Shown: one piece after another, positions 40,954 through 54,397 of the stretch
How positions within the stretch are numbered: the stretch's first letter is position 1
Layout: each line of letters begins with the position of its first letter
Assembly: GCA_002104895.1 (NCBI GenBank)
Contig: MCFG01000006.1
Span: 100,001-155,000 of the forward strand
Length of the DNA stretch: 55,000 nt
Direction: 5' to 3'
From: Anaeromyces robustus
Lineage: Eukaryota; Neocallimastigomycota; Neocallimastigomycetes; Neocallimastigales; Neocallimastigaceae
The notes under the pieces: model-generated
Seen by the model: the letters and a program-made list of their open reading frames with translations, nothing else
Database searches by the model: none
What the model was told of the DNA's origin: nothing
Position numbers and translations under genes: made by a program

Positions 40954-42303
40954 ATGGATTTTCAAAATAGAGCAGGTTCTAAGCCAGGTAGTGCTGGTGT
41001 TGCAGGAAGTAGTGAAACAAATGTTAATAGACGTGAAAGACAGAGAAAATTAGCACTTGAAGTTATCGATCTTGCAAAAGATCCATATGTAAGTTTTTAT
41101 TTAATATTATATAAAAATTTATGAATTAGAATTTCAAAAAATTTGAATGAATAAAAAAAATTTTATATTTATGAAATAATTATTTATTTATTTATTTATT
41201 ATTAATTAATTAATTTAATTTTATTACATATATAATATTAATATTATTAATTTTATGAATTTTCTCTTATCAATGTTATATATATTGTTAATGTCAAATT
41301 TATTATTTAAATGAAATTTTCAATATTAATAAATTGAAATATTAATTTATACATCATTCATTCAAAATCTATATAAATCTTTTTTATATATACATTAAAT
41401 AAAAAACATGATTTACATTTTTACAAATGATTTTCAATTTATATATATATATATATATATTAAATTTCACAATAAAAAAACAAAATCAATTACATAAAAA
41501 TAAAATATTGTTTAAATTTCATTATACTGATTTACATTTTACCAAATGAATATTAATTTTTCTATATATTTAATTTCGCCAATAAAAACAAACAAAATTA
41601 ATTACATTTCATTAATATATATACTTATATATATATGCAAATTCATATATTCAAAAAAAATATATAATAATAATAATAATAATAATTTTTTTTTTTTTAG
41701 TTTATGAAAAATCACCTTGGTTCTTATGAATGTAAACTTTGTTTGACTCTTCATAATAATGAAGGTAGTTATTTAGCACATACCCAAGGTAAAAAACATC
41801 AAACCAACTTAGCTAGACGTGCTGCAAGAGATGCACAAGAAAATAATCAAAATCAAAATTTACCACTTCAAAATAGTTTAGCAAATAAAGTTCAAATTAA
41901 AAAAATTGCTGTAAAAATTGGTAGACCAGGTTATAAAGTAACTAAAGTAAGAGATCCTATCACAAAACAATTAGGACTTTTATTTCAAATTCAATATCCT
42001 GAAATTGCAGATAATGTTATACCACGTTATCGTTTCATGTCTGCTTATGAACAACATATTGAAGCTCCAAATAAACAACATCAATATTTATTATTTGCTG
42101 CAGAACCTTATGAAACTATAGCATTTAAAGTACAAAGTAAAGAAATTGATAAATTAGAAGGTAAATTTTGGACCCATTGGGATACAGATTCAAAACAATA
42201 TTCATTACAATTTTTATTTAAAGCCGATAGACCTATCATTCAACATAATAATTTTAATATTCCAAATCCTTTAAATCCTTATGAAACTGCAGCTCAAAAA
42301 TAA
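40954..42303 (+). CDS. SF3A2: Splicing factor 3A subunit 2 (SF3a66/Prp11)
   Basis: U2 snRNP component of the SF3a complex, needed for branch-site recognition in pre-spliceosome formation in the nucleus. Two exons (40954-41088 and 41701-42303) join in phase 0 to 245 aa. The N-terminus begins MDFQNRAGSKPG, followed by RERQRKLALEVIDLAKDPY and, after the intron, a U1-type C2H2 zinc finger with Cys56, Cys59, His72 and His78 (C-x2-C-x12-H-x5-H). Next come NLARRAARDAQE and the conserved core VGRPGYKVTKVRDP and LFQIQYPEI. The end (FLFKADRP, NPYE) matches the end of the conserved region; the long Pro-rich tail of animal SF3A2 is absent, as in yeast. The start ATG is the family start. Confidence 0.96.
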
Positions 42304-43253
42304 AAAATAATTATTTTTTAAAAAATAGAACTTTAATTTAAAGAAAAAAAAAAAAGAAAAGAAAACAAAAAAGAGGGGGGAAAAAATTAATGATCTTTAA
42401 AATTATATCTTTATTTATACTATTAATTTAATTATTACAATTATATATATATTCATTACATTATAAATTTATATAAAGAAATTAAAATTTATATAAAGAA
42501 ATTAATATTTTAATTATATAATATTATTTTGGAATAAATTATTTTTTTATAAAAAGAAAAAAAAGTAATCATTTAATTTTAAATCAATTCTACTTATAAC
42601 AAATCAATATATAAATTATAAAATATAATTATAATTATGTGTATATCATAATAATATAATATTTTTTTTAATAAAAACTAAAGCAAAAAAAAAAATTCTA
42701 TATAAATATTAAATATAAAGTGTAAAAGAAAAAAAAAATATGTATAATAATAATATTCTCTATATATATATATATACTTTAATGTGTCTTAATTATTAAT
42801 TATTGTTTTTATCTTATTTATTATAATATTAATTTTAATAAAATAAAATATTTAAAGAATTCAAAAATAATTTAAGATATATTGATAAATTAATATAAAG
42901 TTATGTTTTTAACTTTGATAAAAACAAGTAATAAAATAATCATATTTATTATTTATGCTTATATAATTTTAGTCTTATTGGAATTTATTATACTTTTTAT
43001 CTTTTTTTATTTTTTTTTTTTTATTTTATTTTAATTTATTTTATTTTTTTTTTTATTTTATTTATTGTATTTTTATTTTATTTTATTTTATTTTATTTTA
43101 TTTTATTTTATTTTATTTTATTTTATTTTATTTTATTGTGTTTATATTTTTATTTTATTTTTATTTTATTTTATTTTATTTTATTTTATTTTGTATTATA
43201 TTTTTATTTTTATTGTTATCTTTATTTTAATTTACAAATTAAAATATATCAAA
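42304..43253. other. Convergent intergenic region with TTTTA array
   Basis: 3'-flanking DNA between SF3A2 and ICMT. It contains a purine run with six G (about 42373-42380) and a TTTTA array (43075-43194). The plus-strand open frame at 43065-43283 is low-complexity and not a gene. Confidence 0.6.
43075..43194 (+). repeat. TTTTA pentanucleotide array
   Basis: About 20 TTTTA units with a few TTGTG/TTTTTA interruptions, just downstream of the ICMT stop. Confidence 0.85.
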
Positions 43254-44238
43254 TTAATTAATACCCGGTATATAAACTTTTGAGGTCTTTCTATATTCAA
43301 CATATTCATCACCAAAGAAATCAACAAGAAGATCTTCCTCATACGTATTTACCATAAAAAAGAAAGAAGAAAAAAGTTAAAGAATAATATATTATTAATA
43401 AAAAAAAAAAAGATATAATAGGAATAATTAAACAATTATAAAAATTATACATTTTGTTGATATAGACATATATACAAATATAAATATATATATATATAAT
43501 AAAAAGGATATTGAATTCTTTCGTTAAAGAATCTGTAAAGAACAACTAAATAACCAATGAAAGAAATTGGATTCATTAATAACATTTGACAGCCAATACC
43601 CCAATAAAAGAATCCAGTATAAGAAGGATGTCTTAAATACCTTTTTTTTTTTTTTTTTGTTTTTGTTTTTATATTATTTGTTTTGGTGTTTAATTATGTT
43701 TTTTGTTTTTTGTTTTTTGTTTTTTGTTTTGTTTTAATATTATTATTATTATTTAAATGATATAAAAAAAAAGTTATAAATAATAATATAAAAAATAAAA
43801 ATAAAATAAAAAAAAAAAAATATTAAATATATGTATATGTAAAAAGTTATATATATTAATATATATAATTAATAATTAATAAACTATTTCTAAATATATG
43901 AATGAATAGATAATACATAATAATAGAATATGTCCTTATTTTGATATAAAATATAATTAGTTATTTTATTTTATATTTTATTCCTTTATATATACTTACT
44001 TATAAATTCCTGTTTTAACTAAAACATGTTCTGGACGTTTATATTCTTCAATATGGTGAGAAAAATTGGATTTACAAGTAAACATTGCAGTAGATCTTAT
44101 TATTTGTCCTGCAATAGTAAGTATTAAACCTATTTTATATTTATAATAAATTTTATTATTATTTGTTTATTATTTATTAAATTATTATTGTAATTATTGT
44201 AAGGGTTTAATTATTTATTAGTATTAATTTATTAGTAT

Positions 44239-44269
<31 letters not shown>

Positions 44270-44943
44270 GTTTAAGAAAGGTTATTCATTTATGTAATAT
44301 TTAAATTTTTTGTTTTTTTTTTTTTTATTATTTTTTTAAAAAAAAAAAATATTATACCTATAATTGAAATAACATTGAAACCTTTCCATCCTGCATTTTT
44401 GAAAATTAATCTTTCAACCCAATATTCAACCATACCAGCACCCATGGCAAAATGATAAGCACCACTGTGATTTAATAAATACGCTATTTATATTTATAAA
44501 TTCATTACAAGAAAAAAAAAAAAAAATACATATATAAATTAACTAAATAACAATATAAAAATAAATTTTTTCAAATAATTATGTAATTATATACATATAA
44601 TAATAATAATTATATATATATTCTTACAATCGATAGAACAAACTTCTCTTTTAAAAGCTGCTGTAGAAACAAATTCCATATTATGATAAATAGAAAGAAA
44701 GAAAATGAAACAGAAAAAGTTTCCATATTTTTTATTGAAAATAAGAATAAAACAAATACCACCAACAAGACCTAAAATGTATGAAATAACTGCAACATTT
44801 TGTGGATTAAGTGTACCTTCTAATATTTTATTTTCATAACAATATTTAACAACAGATCTTTTAATACTTTGAATATCTATTTTATTGTTTTTAATGTTAT
44901 TTTCTTCTTTCTTTTCTTCTTTTTTCGGTGGTGTATTATCCAT
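43254..44943 (-). CDS. STE14: Protein-S-isoprenylcysteine O-methyltransferase (ICMT/Ste14)
   Basis: ER membrane enzyme that methylates the C-terminal prenylcysteine of CaaX proteins (Ras, Rho, mating-factor type) using S-adenosylmethionine. Five exons: 44943-44628, 44483-44358, 44129-44000, 43640-43512, 43344-43254; 263 aa (yeast Ste14 about 239, human about 284). Hydrophobic segments (for example VAVISYILGLVGGICFILIF) precede the conserved ICMT core: KRPEHVLVKTGIY, then RHPSYTGFFYW (about 194-204), a hydrophobic hairpin, and C-terminal ERIQYEEDLLVDFFGDEYVEY. The first about 35 residues are a charged Lys/Glu/Asn extension. The last intron is not GT-AG: reading it as AT-AC (43511-43345) gives the family's exact RIQYEEDLL join. 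A conventional GT-AG alternative inserts about ten hydrophobic residues there. Confidence 0.93.
43345..43511 (-). other. AT-AC (U12-type) intron in ICMT
   Basis: The 167-nt intron begins ATATCCTTTT (43511 down), an exact match to the U12 AT-AC 5' splice-site consensus ATATCCTT. It contains TTCTTTAAC (43384-43376), one mismatch from the U12 branch-site consensus TTCCTTAAC. It ends TAC at 43345. The phase-2 join CA|G restores Gln and the frame. The branch-to-acceptor distance of 32 nt is longer than the usual 8-21 nt. All other introns in the window that I spliced are GT-AG. Confidence 0.8.
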
Positions 44944-45880
44944 TTTTTCTTTTTTTTATAAAGATTTATCTATAACTAAAAAAGTCAAATAAATATAATT
45001 ATTTTACAAATATAAAATAAATAATAAATTACAAATTAATATTAACTTTTTCTTTTTTTTTTTTTTTTTTTTATTTTATTATTTAAAATTTTTATTCCTT
45101 TTTATTGAATAATTAAAAATTATTTTAGATAATTTTTTTATAATTTAATAATTAAACTTTCTATCTTATTAAATTTTATATTAAAAGAATTCTATTAAAA
45201 AAAATATATTAATTTTTTTTTTTTTTTTTTTTTTTTAATAAAATTCTTTCAAGTTTAATATAACGGTTCAAACATTAGTATATTAATAATAAAAATACAA
45301 TTAAATAAATAATAATAATTAATAACAATTATAATGTATTATGTATTATAATATAGTGTATGTAGTACATTCATGTAAAAAAAAATGTAATAATAAAATA
45401 AATGACACTAAATCAATTTTTGTTTTTTTGTTTTTTTATTTTAGACTAAAGGAAGAGAATACACTTCCATGTGCAACTAAAATCAAATATTTTAAAAATT
45501 TTGTGTAAAAAAATACCTAAATAGAAAAAAAATAAGAAATAAAAATAAAAAAAGAATATATAAAAAAATTTTAAACAGAATATATTTTCAATTAATAAAA
45601 ATGAAATAACTAATCAAAACTATTAATAGAAAAAAAAAAATAATAATAATAATAAGATAAAAAAATAATATATAACAATGAATAATAATAATTATAAGGA
45701 ATAAAATTATTTATTTTTTTTTTTTTAATGTTCATTTTTGATGCAAAAAATTAATCAAAAAATTTTACACAATTAACTAAATATAAAAAAAAAAATTGAA
45801 ACTTGTATAATTGGAATTAATATTTGATTGATGTTTATTTATTTTTATTTTTTCACGGATTTAATTTGTTTTTATTTTAT

Positions 45881-45911
<31 letters not shown>

Positions 45912-46400
45912 CTATAACTGTTCTTTTATTATATGTACAAATTTATTTCTATAAATATATATATAAATAATAAATAAATACATATAAAAAAATGCAAATT
46001 TAAAAAAAAAAAAAATGAGGAAATAGGGAAGGGAATAAAATATTTTTTTTTTTTTTTAATTTTTATTTTTATAAAAAATTTTATTAAAAATAAAAAATAA
46101 GGTTTTTTTTTTTTTATATAACTGCCTTTCTAGAATTTGCTTTAAAAATTCATTGAATTTATTATTTAACTTAAATATATTACAATTTAGTAATAATAAT
46201 ACATTTTTCTATTTCTATAAATAATTTAATATCAAAAAATAGGAAATTTATGTAAAATTAAATTTTTTTTGTTATTAATCACTATTTTTTTTCTCTTTTT
46301 TTATTATTATTCTTTTTTAATAAGAAAAAGCAATAGTGTGGGATATTTTAATTGGAAATTTTGTAGTGTAGTTTTCTTTGGTTTATAATTTTAGTTACAT
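44944..46400. other. Intergenic AT-rich region, one exon-like stretch
   Basis: Mostly homopolymers. At about 45444-45480 (+) a T-rich tract ending TTTTAG precedes a short open stretch TKGREYTSMCN followed by a stop, resembling a terminal exon. No partner exon was found, so it is not called as a gene. Confidence 0.5.
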
Positions 46401-48763
46401 TTACCATTCATCAGTAACACAACCAAAGTTGGCTGGCTTAACTAACTTAATGTACTTCTTTAAGGTACCACAGGAAGCCTTGTATGGTGGAGCCTTCCAT
46501 TCAGCACGACGCTTGGCGAATTCTTCGTCAGAAACGTGAGCGTGAATGGTTCTCTTAGCAGCATCAATAGTAATCTTATCACCATTCTTAATTAAAGCAA
46601 TTGGACCACCAACTTGAGCTTCTGGAGTAATGTGACCAATAATGAAACCGTGGGAACCACCAGAGAAACGACCATCAGTAAGTAAAGCAACATCCTTACC
46701 AAGACCAGCACCCATAATAGCACTAGTTGGAGTAAGCATTTCTGGCATACCTGGACCACCAGTTGGACCTTCGTAACGAATGATAATAACTTGGCCCTTC
46801 TTAATTTCGCCTCTTTCTAAAGCGGCTAACATATCTTCTTCACTATCGAAACAGTTAGCAACACCTTCGAAGAATAAACCTTCCTTACCAGTAATCTTGG
46901 CAACACCACCATCTGGAGAAACGTTACCCTTCATAATGGTAATGTGACCGTTCTTCTTAATTGGGTTAGAGAGTGGGTGAATAATATCTTGAGTTTCGAA
47001 ATCAATTGGAGCAACATCCTTAAGATTTTCAGCTAAAGTCTTACCAGTAACAGTCATAATATCACCATGAAGAAGACCTTCGTTTAATAAGTACTTTTGA
47101 ATAGCTGGGAGACCACCAATACTTTGAAGATCTTCCATAACGTATTTACCACTTGGTTTAAGATCAGCAAGCATTGGAATACGGTTACTGAATTCTTGGA
47201 AGTCATCAATATTAAGTGGAACGTGACAAGCACGAGCAATAGCAAGTAAGTGAAGAACGGAGTTAGTAGAACCACCGAGAATTAAAGTAATGACAATGGC
47301 GTTTTCGAAAGCCTTTCTAGTCATAATATCAAGTGGCTTAATATCCTTTTCCATTAAGTTCTTAATAGCAGCAGCAGCATTGATACATTCAATTTCCTTT
47401 AATGGATCTTCAGCTGGAGTAGTTGAACTGTATGGAAGAGACATACCCATAGATTCAATAATACTAGCCATAGTGTTAGCAGTGTACATACCACCACAAG
47501 CACCAGCACCTGGACAAGCATTGTTAACAATATCAACTCTTTCTTCTTCAGTAATGTTACCAGCAAGGTATTCACCATAACATTGGAAAGCAGAAACAAG
47601 ATCAATAGTTTCACCTTTCTTGTTGTGACCTGGCTTAATGGTACCACCATAGACAATAATAGTTGGACGATTAAGACGGGCAGCAGCAATTAAACAACCT
47701 GGCATGTTCTTATCACAACCTGGTAAGGAAATATTAGCATCATAATATTGAGCACTCATAACCTATCGTAAAATTAAATAAAATTATAATATTAATATGT
47801 TAAGAATTTTTATTTAATAAAATTGTCTTATTAATAAATTAATATTCTTTCTAATTATTTTATTAATACTATATATAGATCTTATTTATTTAATTAATTT
47901 ATTCATCTATATATTTCTTTTTATAAATAAAATTTTAACTTACAGTTTCAATAGAATCAGCAATAATTTCTCTGGATTGAAGAGAGAAAGACATACCATC
48001 AGTACCATTACTAATACCATCAGAAACACCAATAACGTTGAAACGTAAACCGTTCATGTTTTGTTTTTGAACAGCTTTTTTAACAACTGAACTAAGATCG
48101 TTTAAGTGCATGTTACATGGGTTACCTTCATACCAACTAAAATATAAAAATAAATATTATAATATTTATATTTAATACTAAAATATTAATTTCATTTTAT
48201 TGTATATAACAAATTCAATATTGAAATGCTTACACACTACTAATACCAATTTCTGGTTTTTGTAAATCTTCTGGCTTAATACCAGTAGCAATAACTATAT
48301 AATTGATTAAACATTTTATAATTAAATTATTCAAGATTATGTATTAATAATTTCACATAAAAATTTTATATTTTAATATTTTATAATAATAAATAATAAA
48401 TAAATAAATAATATAAAACTTACGCATAGCTTGAGAACCACCACGAGATTTTGGTTCAGTAATAATGTGTGAGTACTTGTTAAGTTTATTTTGAGTACTT
48501 CCAAATCTATAATTTATTTTTATATTAATATTATTTTAAAAGGCGTTTTTTTTTTTTTTTAAAAAAATATTATTTTTATTCTTTTTCATGTTTTATTTAT
48601 TTATATTTTATTCTATTCTTGTTTATATATATTTTTTATTTATTTATTTATTTTCTATATAATCTTTAATTTATTTTTACCTCTTGGCGCTTAAAAGAGC
48701 TGGGGCAGAGGCTTTAAATAAGCTGCCACTCTTAGCAGCTAAGTTAGCTAAACTGAAACTCAT
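46401..48763 (-). CDS. ILV3: Dihydroxyacid dehydratase, organelle-targeted (ILV3)
   Basis: Iron-sulfur enzyme converting 2,3-dihydroxy-isovalerate or -methylvalerate to the 2-oxo acids in valine/isoleucine synthesis. Five exons (48763-48681, 48506-48424, 48294-48234, 48136-47944, 47762-46401) give 593 aa, close to yeast Ilv3 (585). Residues 1-31 ([20 protein letters not shown], then AKRFGS) form an amphipathic Arg/Lys/Ser-rich leader typical of mitochondrial import; in an anaerobic fungus that would mean the hydrogenosome or a related organelle (inference). The three conserved cluster Cys are Cys83 (GNPCNMH), Cys156 (LPGCDKN) and Cys229 ([12 protein letters not shown]). [11 protein letters not shown] and the [13 protein letters not shown] signature are intact. 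The codons are strongly C-ending and much less AT-rich than neighbouring genes, suggesting selection for high expression rather than transfer. Confidence 0.96.
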
Positions 48764-49931
48764 TTTAATATATTAATAAATGTATTAAAATTGAAGTAAA
48801 GAGAAAAAAAAAAAAATAAAAAAATTTCTTTTTCTACATTTATTTAAAAAATAATAACAAAAAATAATATAACATTTTAATTATGATCCATACTATAGAA
48901 ATTGTAATTAATTACATTAGTATTTTAATATATTTACTAATATGTTATAAATATATTATCAATAATAAGAATTATATCGGTTAAATAGTGATATCCAATC
49001 GTTATCCAATATTTTTCATATCATATATTAAAAATTTATTGGATCTGTTTAGTGATTCTTATAATAAAAGATAGATTAAAAACTTTTTATATAATAATTA
49101 AATAATTAATAAATTTAAAAATAAATATTAAATTTAAAAAACATTCTACATGACTTAATTTAAATTAAATGTATATATAAATATTATATAAATAAATATT
49201 AAATTTTATATATGAATAATAAATATATAAATAAATAATATGTAAATAAATAGTAATGTATATGTATTGTATTAAAATAATTAACGTATAATCAATCATG
49301 TAAACCCCACACAATCTAATCTAAAAAAAATTTTTAATTATTAAAATTAATAATAAAAAAACCCATAAAAAAATAAATGAAACCAAAAAAAAAAAATAAA
49401 ATAAATAAAATAAAAAAAAATATAATATTATAAAAATATAATTAAAAATTGAAGAAAAATATAAATATAAATATAAATAAAAATATAAAATATTTTGAAA
49501 AAGTAACAAATTTTCAAATAATAATGAAAATAATTATTTCAATGATTTTTATTTATTATTTATTTTGTATTTATTTATTTATTTAGTTATTTAGTAATTT
49601 TCTTTTTCTATTTTGTGTTAATAATACTTAATAATTTTATAATTAATATATTGATCATAACACTTCTTTTTAACCATATATAGAAACTGTTCATAATAAA
49701 AAACTACATAGAAAATAAAGATAATTAATATAATTTAATAAATAAATAAATATAATTTGAACAATCTAATAATAAAATAATATATTATCATTGTATATTA
49801 AATGTATATTTATATCTGTTATAATTACATTAAACTTTATATATGAATATAAATATATTAAGTAATATATTAATGATTCATAATATTAAATATTAAATAT
49901 TAATATAATTGATTTTATTACTATAATAATA

Positions 49932-50300
<369 letters not shown>

Positions 50301-50897
50301 ATAAAATTATTTATTTCAATTAGAATTTATTATAAAAGGCTTTCAAAGGGCATTTTAAAATTGAAGCTAATTTTGTATTATAATAATAAGTTACTTTATA
50401 TTATATATATATATTTTAATATTACCAAATTTATAATTAAAATTAATAATAATTAAAGTTTAATATTTCAATTTATTTATAAATGAATGATATAATAACA
50501 GTATTGCATTAACTCCACACAAAAATAATAAAATAATATGAAGTTTATTATATTATTTATATAATATATTATAACATCTTTATATAACTTTAAATTTAAA
50601 ATTTATATCATATCACTTTCTATTAAAATTATATAGAATTATAATAACTTTTAAAATATAATAACCTAACTCCATTTATAATAACTTTTAAAATACATAA
50701 AAAATCATCTTTATAAATAGCGTTTATTTTAATAAACAAATTATTAAATATATTTTTTTTGACCACAACCATAAACTACTACTATTCTTCTTACTACAGT
50801 TATTACATTTTGCTACTACAGTCACTACTATTTCTTCTCTTATAAAATAATGATATTAATCGACTTATTGAAAATGCATGTGTATTTTGTAAAATAA

Positions 50898-50978
50898 TTA
50901 TTGAATTGTCCTAACAATAGAAGATGTTGGTAGCTGTTGCTGAGGATTCAAGTCATTAATTATAATTTTATTTTTAAG
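50898..50978 (-). pseudogene. Isolated terminal-exon-like stretch, unknown gene
   Basis: After TTTTAAAAG (acceptor-like) the minus strand reads 26 codons including NDLNPQQQLPTSSIVRTIQ and then TAA. Composition and codon use look protein-coding and unlike the flanking A/T DNA. An upstream stretch near 51100-51180 (CFILTNTKYKLIKEVLYISY) also looks coding, but no splice join keeps both open. Probably a relic or a gene I cannot assemble. Confidence 0.35.
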
Positions 50979-51536
50979 CTTTTAAAATAAAAATTAATCA
51001 TTTAATTAAATATAATTAATATAAATAAATAAAATTAATATTTTTAATTATATAAATTTAATATTATAAATGTAAAAAAAATTATTAATTATATTTAATT
51101 AAAAGTGTATACTTAGAACATAACTTATATATAATACTTCTTTTATTAATTTATACTTTGTGTTTGTTAAAATAAAGCAATCACTAATACTTTACTAGCA
51201 TATAAATAATCATTAATTCTTGTTATTTAAAAAAGATAATGACGCCAATAATAAAAATTTTTAAATTAAAACAATGAACATTCCAAAAAAAGAACAAAAT
51301 TTATATATTTATATATATTTCTTTTTTATATGTTTTTTTTTTTTTTTTTTTTTTTGTAAAATATATTTTATTAAAAAAAATTGATGAATGTAGTACAAAT
51401 TTTCTAAAATTAAATATATATATTTTTTTAAGAAATCTTTATATATATCAGATATTATAATTTTATATCTAATATAAATTATTTATTCGGATTATTTCTC
51501 ATACTATTTTCATTATTTACTTATATATATATATAT

Positions 51537-51661
<125 letters not shown>

Positions 51662-52863
51662 TGATTTATTATTGTTCTTATTATTATATCTATCAAGTTA
51701 ACTATATAATCAAATTAAATATCAAAAAAAAAAAAAAGGTATATAAAAAAAATATGTTATTATTAAATATAAATGTAAGATGTAAAAATCATAATTAATT
51801 AATAAATAATTAAGGTTAATAAGTAATAAATATGTGTTTGAAAATATTGTAATATTTGAAAGTATTAATTAATAAAAATAAATTAGGTTCGTTGTAATAG
51901 CAAGTAAAAATAAATAAAAAGCATAATATTAATTGGTTTTATATATCTATTATGAATAACATAATTATTCACAGAAATTATAAAAATAAGTGTAAAAAAT
52001 TAACAGCAAAAGCATATAATATTAATTTTGTTATGTAATATTAAAAGATAGTTATGATTTTAGATGCCTATATTTTAAGTATATATACAAAAAACAAAAT
52101 CAGTATATAATATTAGTTGTTTTTTTTTTTTTTTTTTTTTTTATTTTATTTTATTTTATTTTATTTTATTTTTTTAATGAAAAAAAAAAGTAATTTTTAT
52201 TATAATTATTATATTTTTTAATATTGGTAATAAAAAATTTTATCATATATGTAATTGTTAATAATATCATAAATGTGTATTCTCAATAAATTTTATCATT
52301 GTAATAATATAAAAAACATCTATTATTTATTATATTATTATATTATTATAATATTACTTTAATATTTCTATCTTATTTAAATATTTTATTATATATTTCA
52401 ATTATATAAGTGTAATCTAGAAGAAAAAATATCTTACTATTTCCATTATTTTAAAAATATAAAGTATTTGATTAATTATTACGTAATATATATTTACTGT
52501 TACTGTTACTGTTACTATCAATATATATGTATATATATAAATGAAATTTCAAAAAATTTTGAATATCAGTTATTGATTTATTCATTTTTTTTTAATTTAA
52601 TTATCATTATTTCTATTGTTTATTAACCTCAAATTCGTATTTTATCAAAAATAACATTATATTTGATAAGAAAATTTCCAACGAAAAAAATAAAAACTTT
52701 ATTTTCTGTAGTTTTAAATAATTTATTTTTTTTTTTTTTTTCTAAGTTACATAAAATAATTAAATAGTTCATTGATTCAAAAAGTTGATTAAAGTCAAAA
52801 AAAATAAGATAATTTATTCCATATAAGCAAAAAAATAAAAAAATAAAAAAAAAAAAAAGAAAA

Positions 52864-52894
<31 letters not shown>

Positions 52895-52927
52895 AAAGAT
52901 TCTATTTTATTTTTACCTTCATATTCT

Positions 52928-53460
52928 TTATGACGATTTTTTTCCTGAAGTTTTATTTTCATCTGTTTCACTTTTCTTTGGTTTCATAATTGTAAGTTTA
53001 CCAACAGCTGCTGCTTTTGAAGCCATATTCTTTTCAATAGATGCTGTACTTTTAGCAGTAAGTTTCTGTAATAAAAAAAAAATATAATATAGAGTAATTA
53101 AAAAGTATATAAAAAAGTATATATAAATTTTTTATAAAAAAAGTATATAAATATTTTTATAAAAAAATTAGATTATTTATATTAAATCAATAATTATAAT
53201 TATAATTAATTTTATTATATAATAATAATAATTTTTATATTTTAAATACCTTTTTCAATTTATTTTGTTTGATTAAAGTATTTTTTTTTGGAGCAATTCT
53301 TACACCTTATTTTAAAATATGTATAGAATTAGAAAAAAATGAAATATACATAATTTTTTAACATAAATAGTACAAAATTATTTAAATTACCTCTTTTTGG
53401 TGTAACTTTTTTAATAGCTTTACTTTTACTTGCTTTTTTCTTTAAAGTACCTTGAGGCAT
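52928..53460 (-). CDS. Small basic UPF0390 / C19orf53-type protein
   Basis: Three exons (53460-53391, 53305-53250, 53065-52928) give 87 aa. The protein is Lys-rich throughout, starting MPQGTLKKKASKSKA, with the family's VRIAPKK and IKQNKLKKKL blocks. A helical middle follows (SIEKNMASKAAAVGKL), and it ends TSGKKSS. Length, the PQG start and the RIAPKK motif match the UPF0390/DUF2462 family (human C19orf53, thought to be nucleolar). The biochemical role is unknown. It is shorter than the track minimum because of its introns. It is transcribed divergently from GUP1 with about 940 bp between the starts. Confidence 0.85.
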
Positions 53461-54397
53461 TTTACCTAATTCTCACTATTATTTAATATATAACTATTAA
53501 AATAAAGTAATAATTAAATTTTTTTAAAAAAAAATAATTTATAAATTTCCTAAATCATATTTAAAATTGATTGGTTAAAAATAATATTTGATATAGTTAT
53601 ATATATATTAAATATATTTAATTATTATTAAATTATTTAATATTTTAAAAACGTATGTTTTTTTCTTGTACCTCTTTTCATAAATTATGGTATAAATCAT
53701 TGGGGAAAAATCTTTTTTTTTTTAATAAAAAATTTTGAAAATTTAAATTAATTTAATAAATAGATAATAAATAATTTTATTATTATATAAAAATTAGAAT
53801 AAAATAATAAAATAAATAAATAAATAAAAAAGAATAATAATAATTCAAAATAATCAAAAGAAAAAAAAGATAAAAACAAATAAATAAAAGTAAAGAAAAA
53901 TAAAGAAAAAGAATAAAATAAAAAGGTAAATATTAAATTTTTATGTTAGAAAAAGTAATGTTAATTTTCTTTTAATTAAAAAAAATGAAATTTTAAAATG
54001 TTAATTCATTCAAAGTAAAATTACTTATAATATTGAATATTCTTTATTATAAATAACTTATTTATAAATAATTTATAATTAATATTTCTAACAATAAAAT
54101 AAAATTGAATATTAAAAAAATAGTTATTTATATATATAGTAATTTTAAAAATTTAATAACTAATTGTTATTATTAAACTTTAATGTTACACCATAACAAA
54201 TTTAACATTTGAAATTTCTTTAAATTTCTATAATTTGAAAATGGGTTCAATAATATTGATATTTTTTAATATAACTAATTATTTATACATTTAAAATTAT
54301 TTTATATATCTTTTAAAATAAATAAATAAATAAACAACATAGTTTAAAAAATAAATAAATAAATAAATAAATAAAAAAAGAAAGAGAGAGAAAAAAA
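53461..54397. other. Divergent promoter region between UPF0390 gene and GUP1
   Basis: A/T-rich DNA without a recognisable gene. The last about 30 nt before GUP1 are a purine-rich AAAGAGAGAG leader. Confidence 0.55.

Noticed and set aside
47084-47689. Opposite-strand and alternate-frame ORFs inside the dehydratase
   Set aside because: Shadows of the conserved ILV3 frame.
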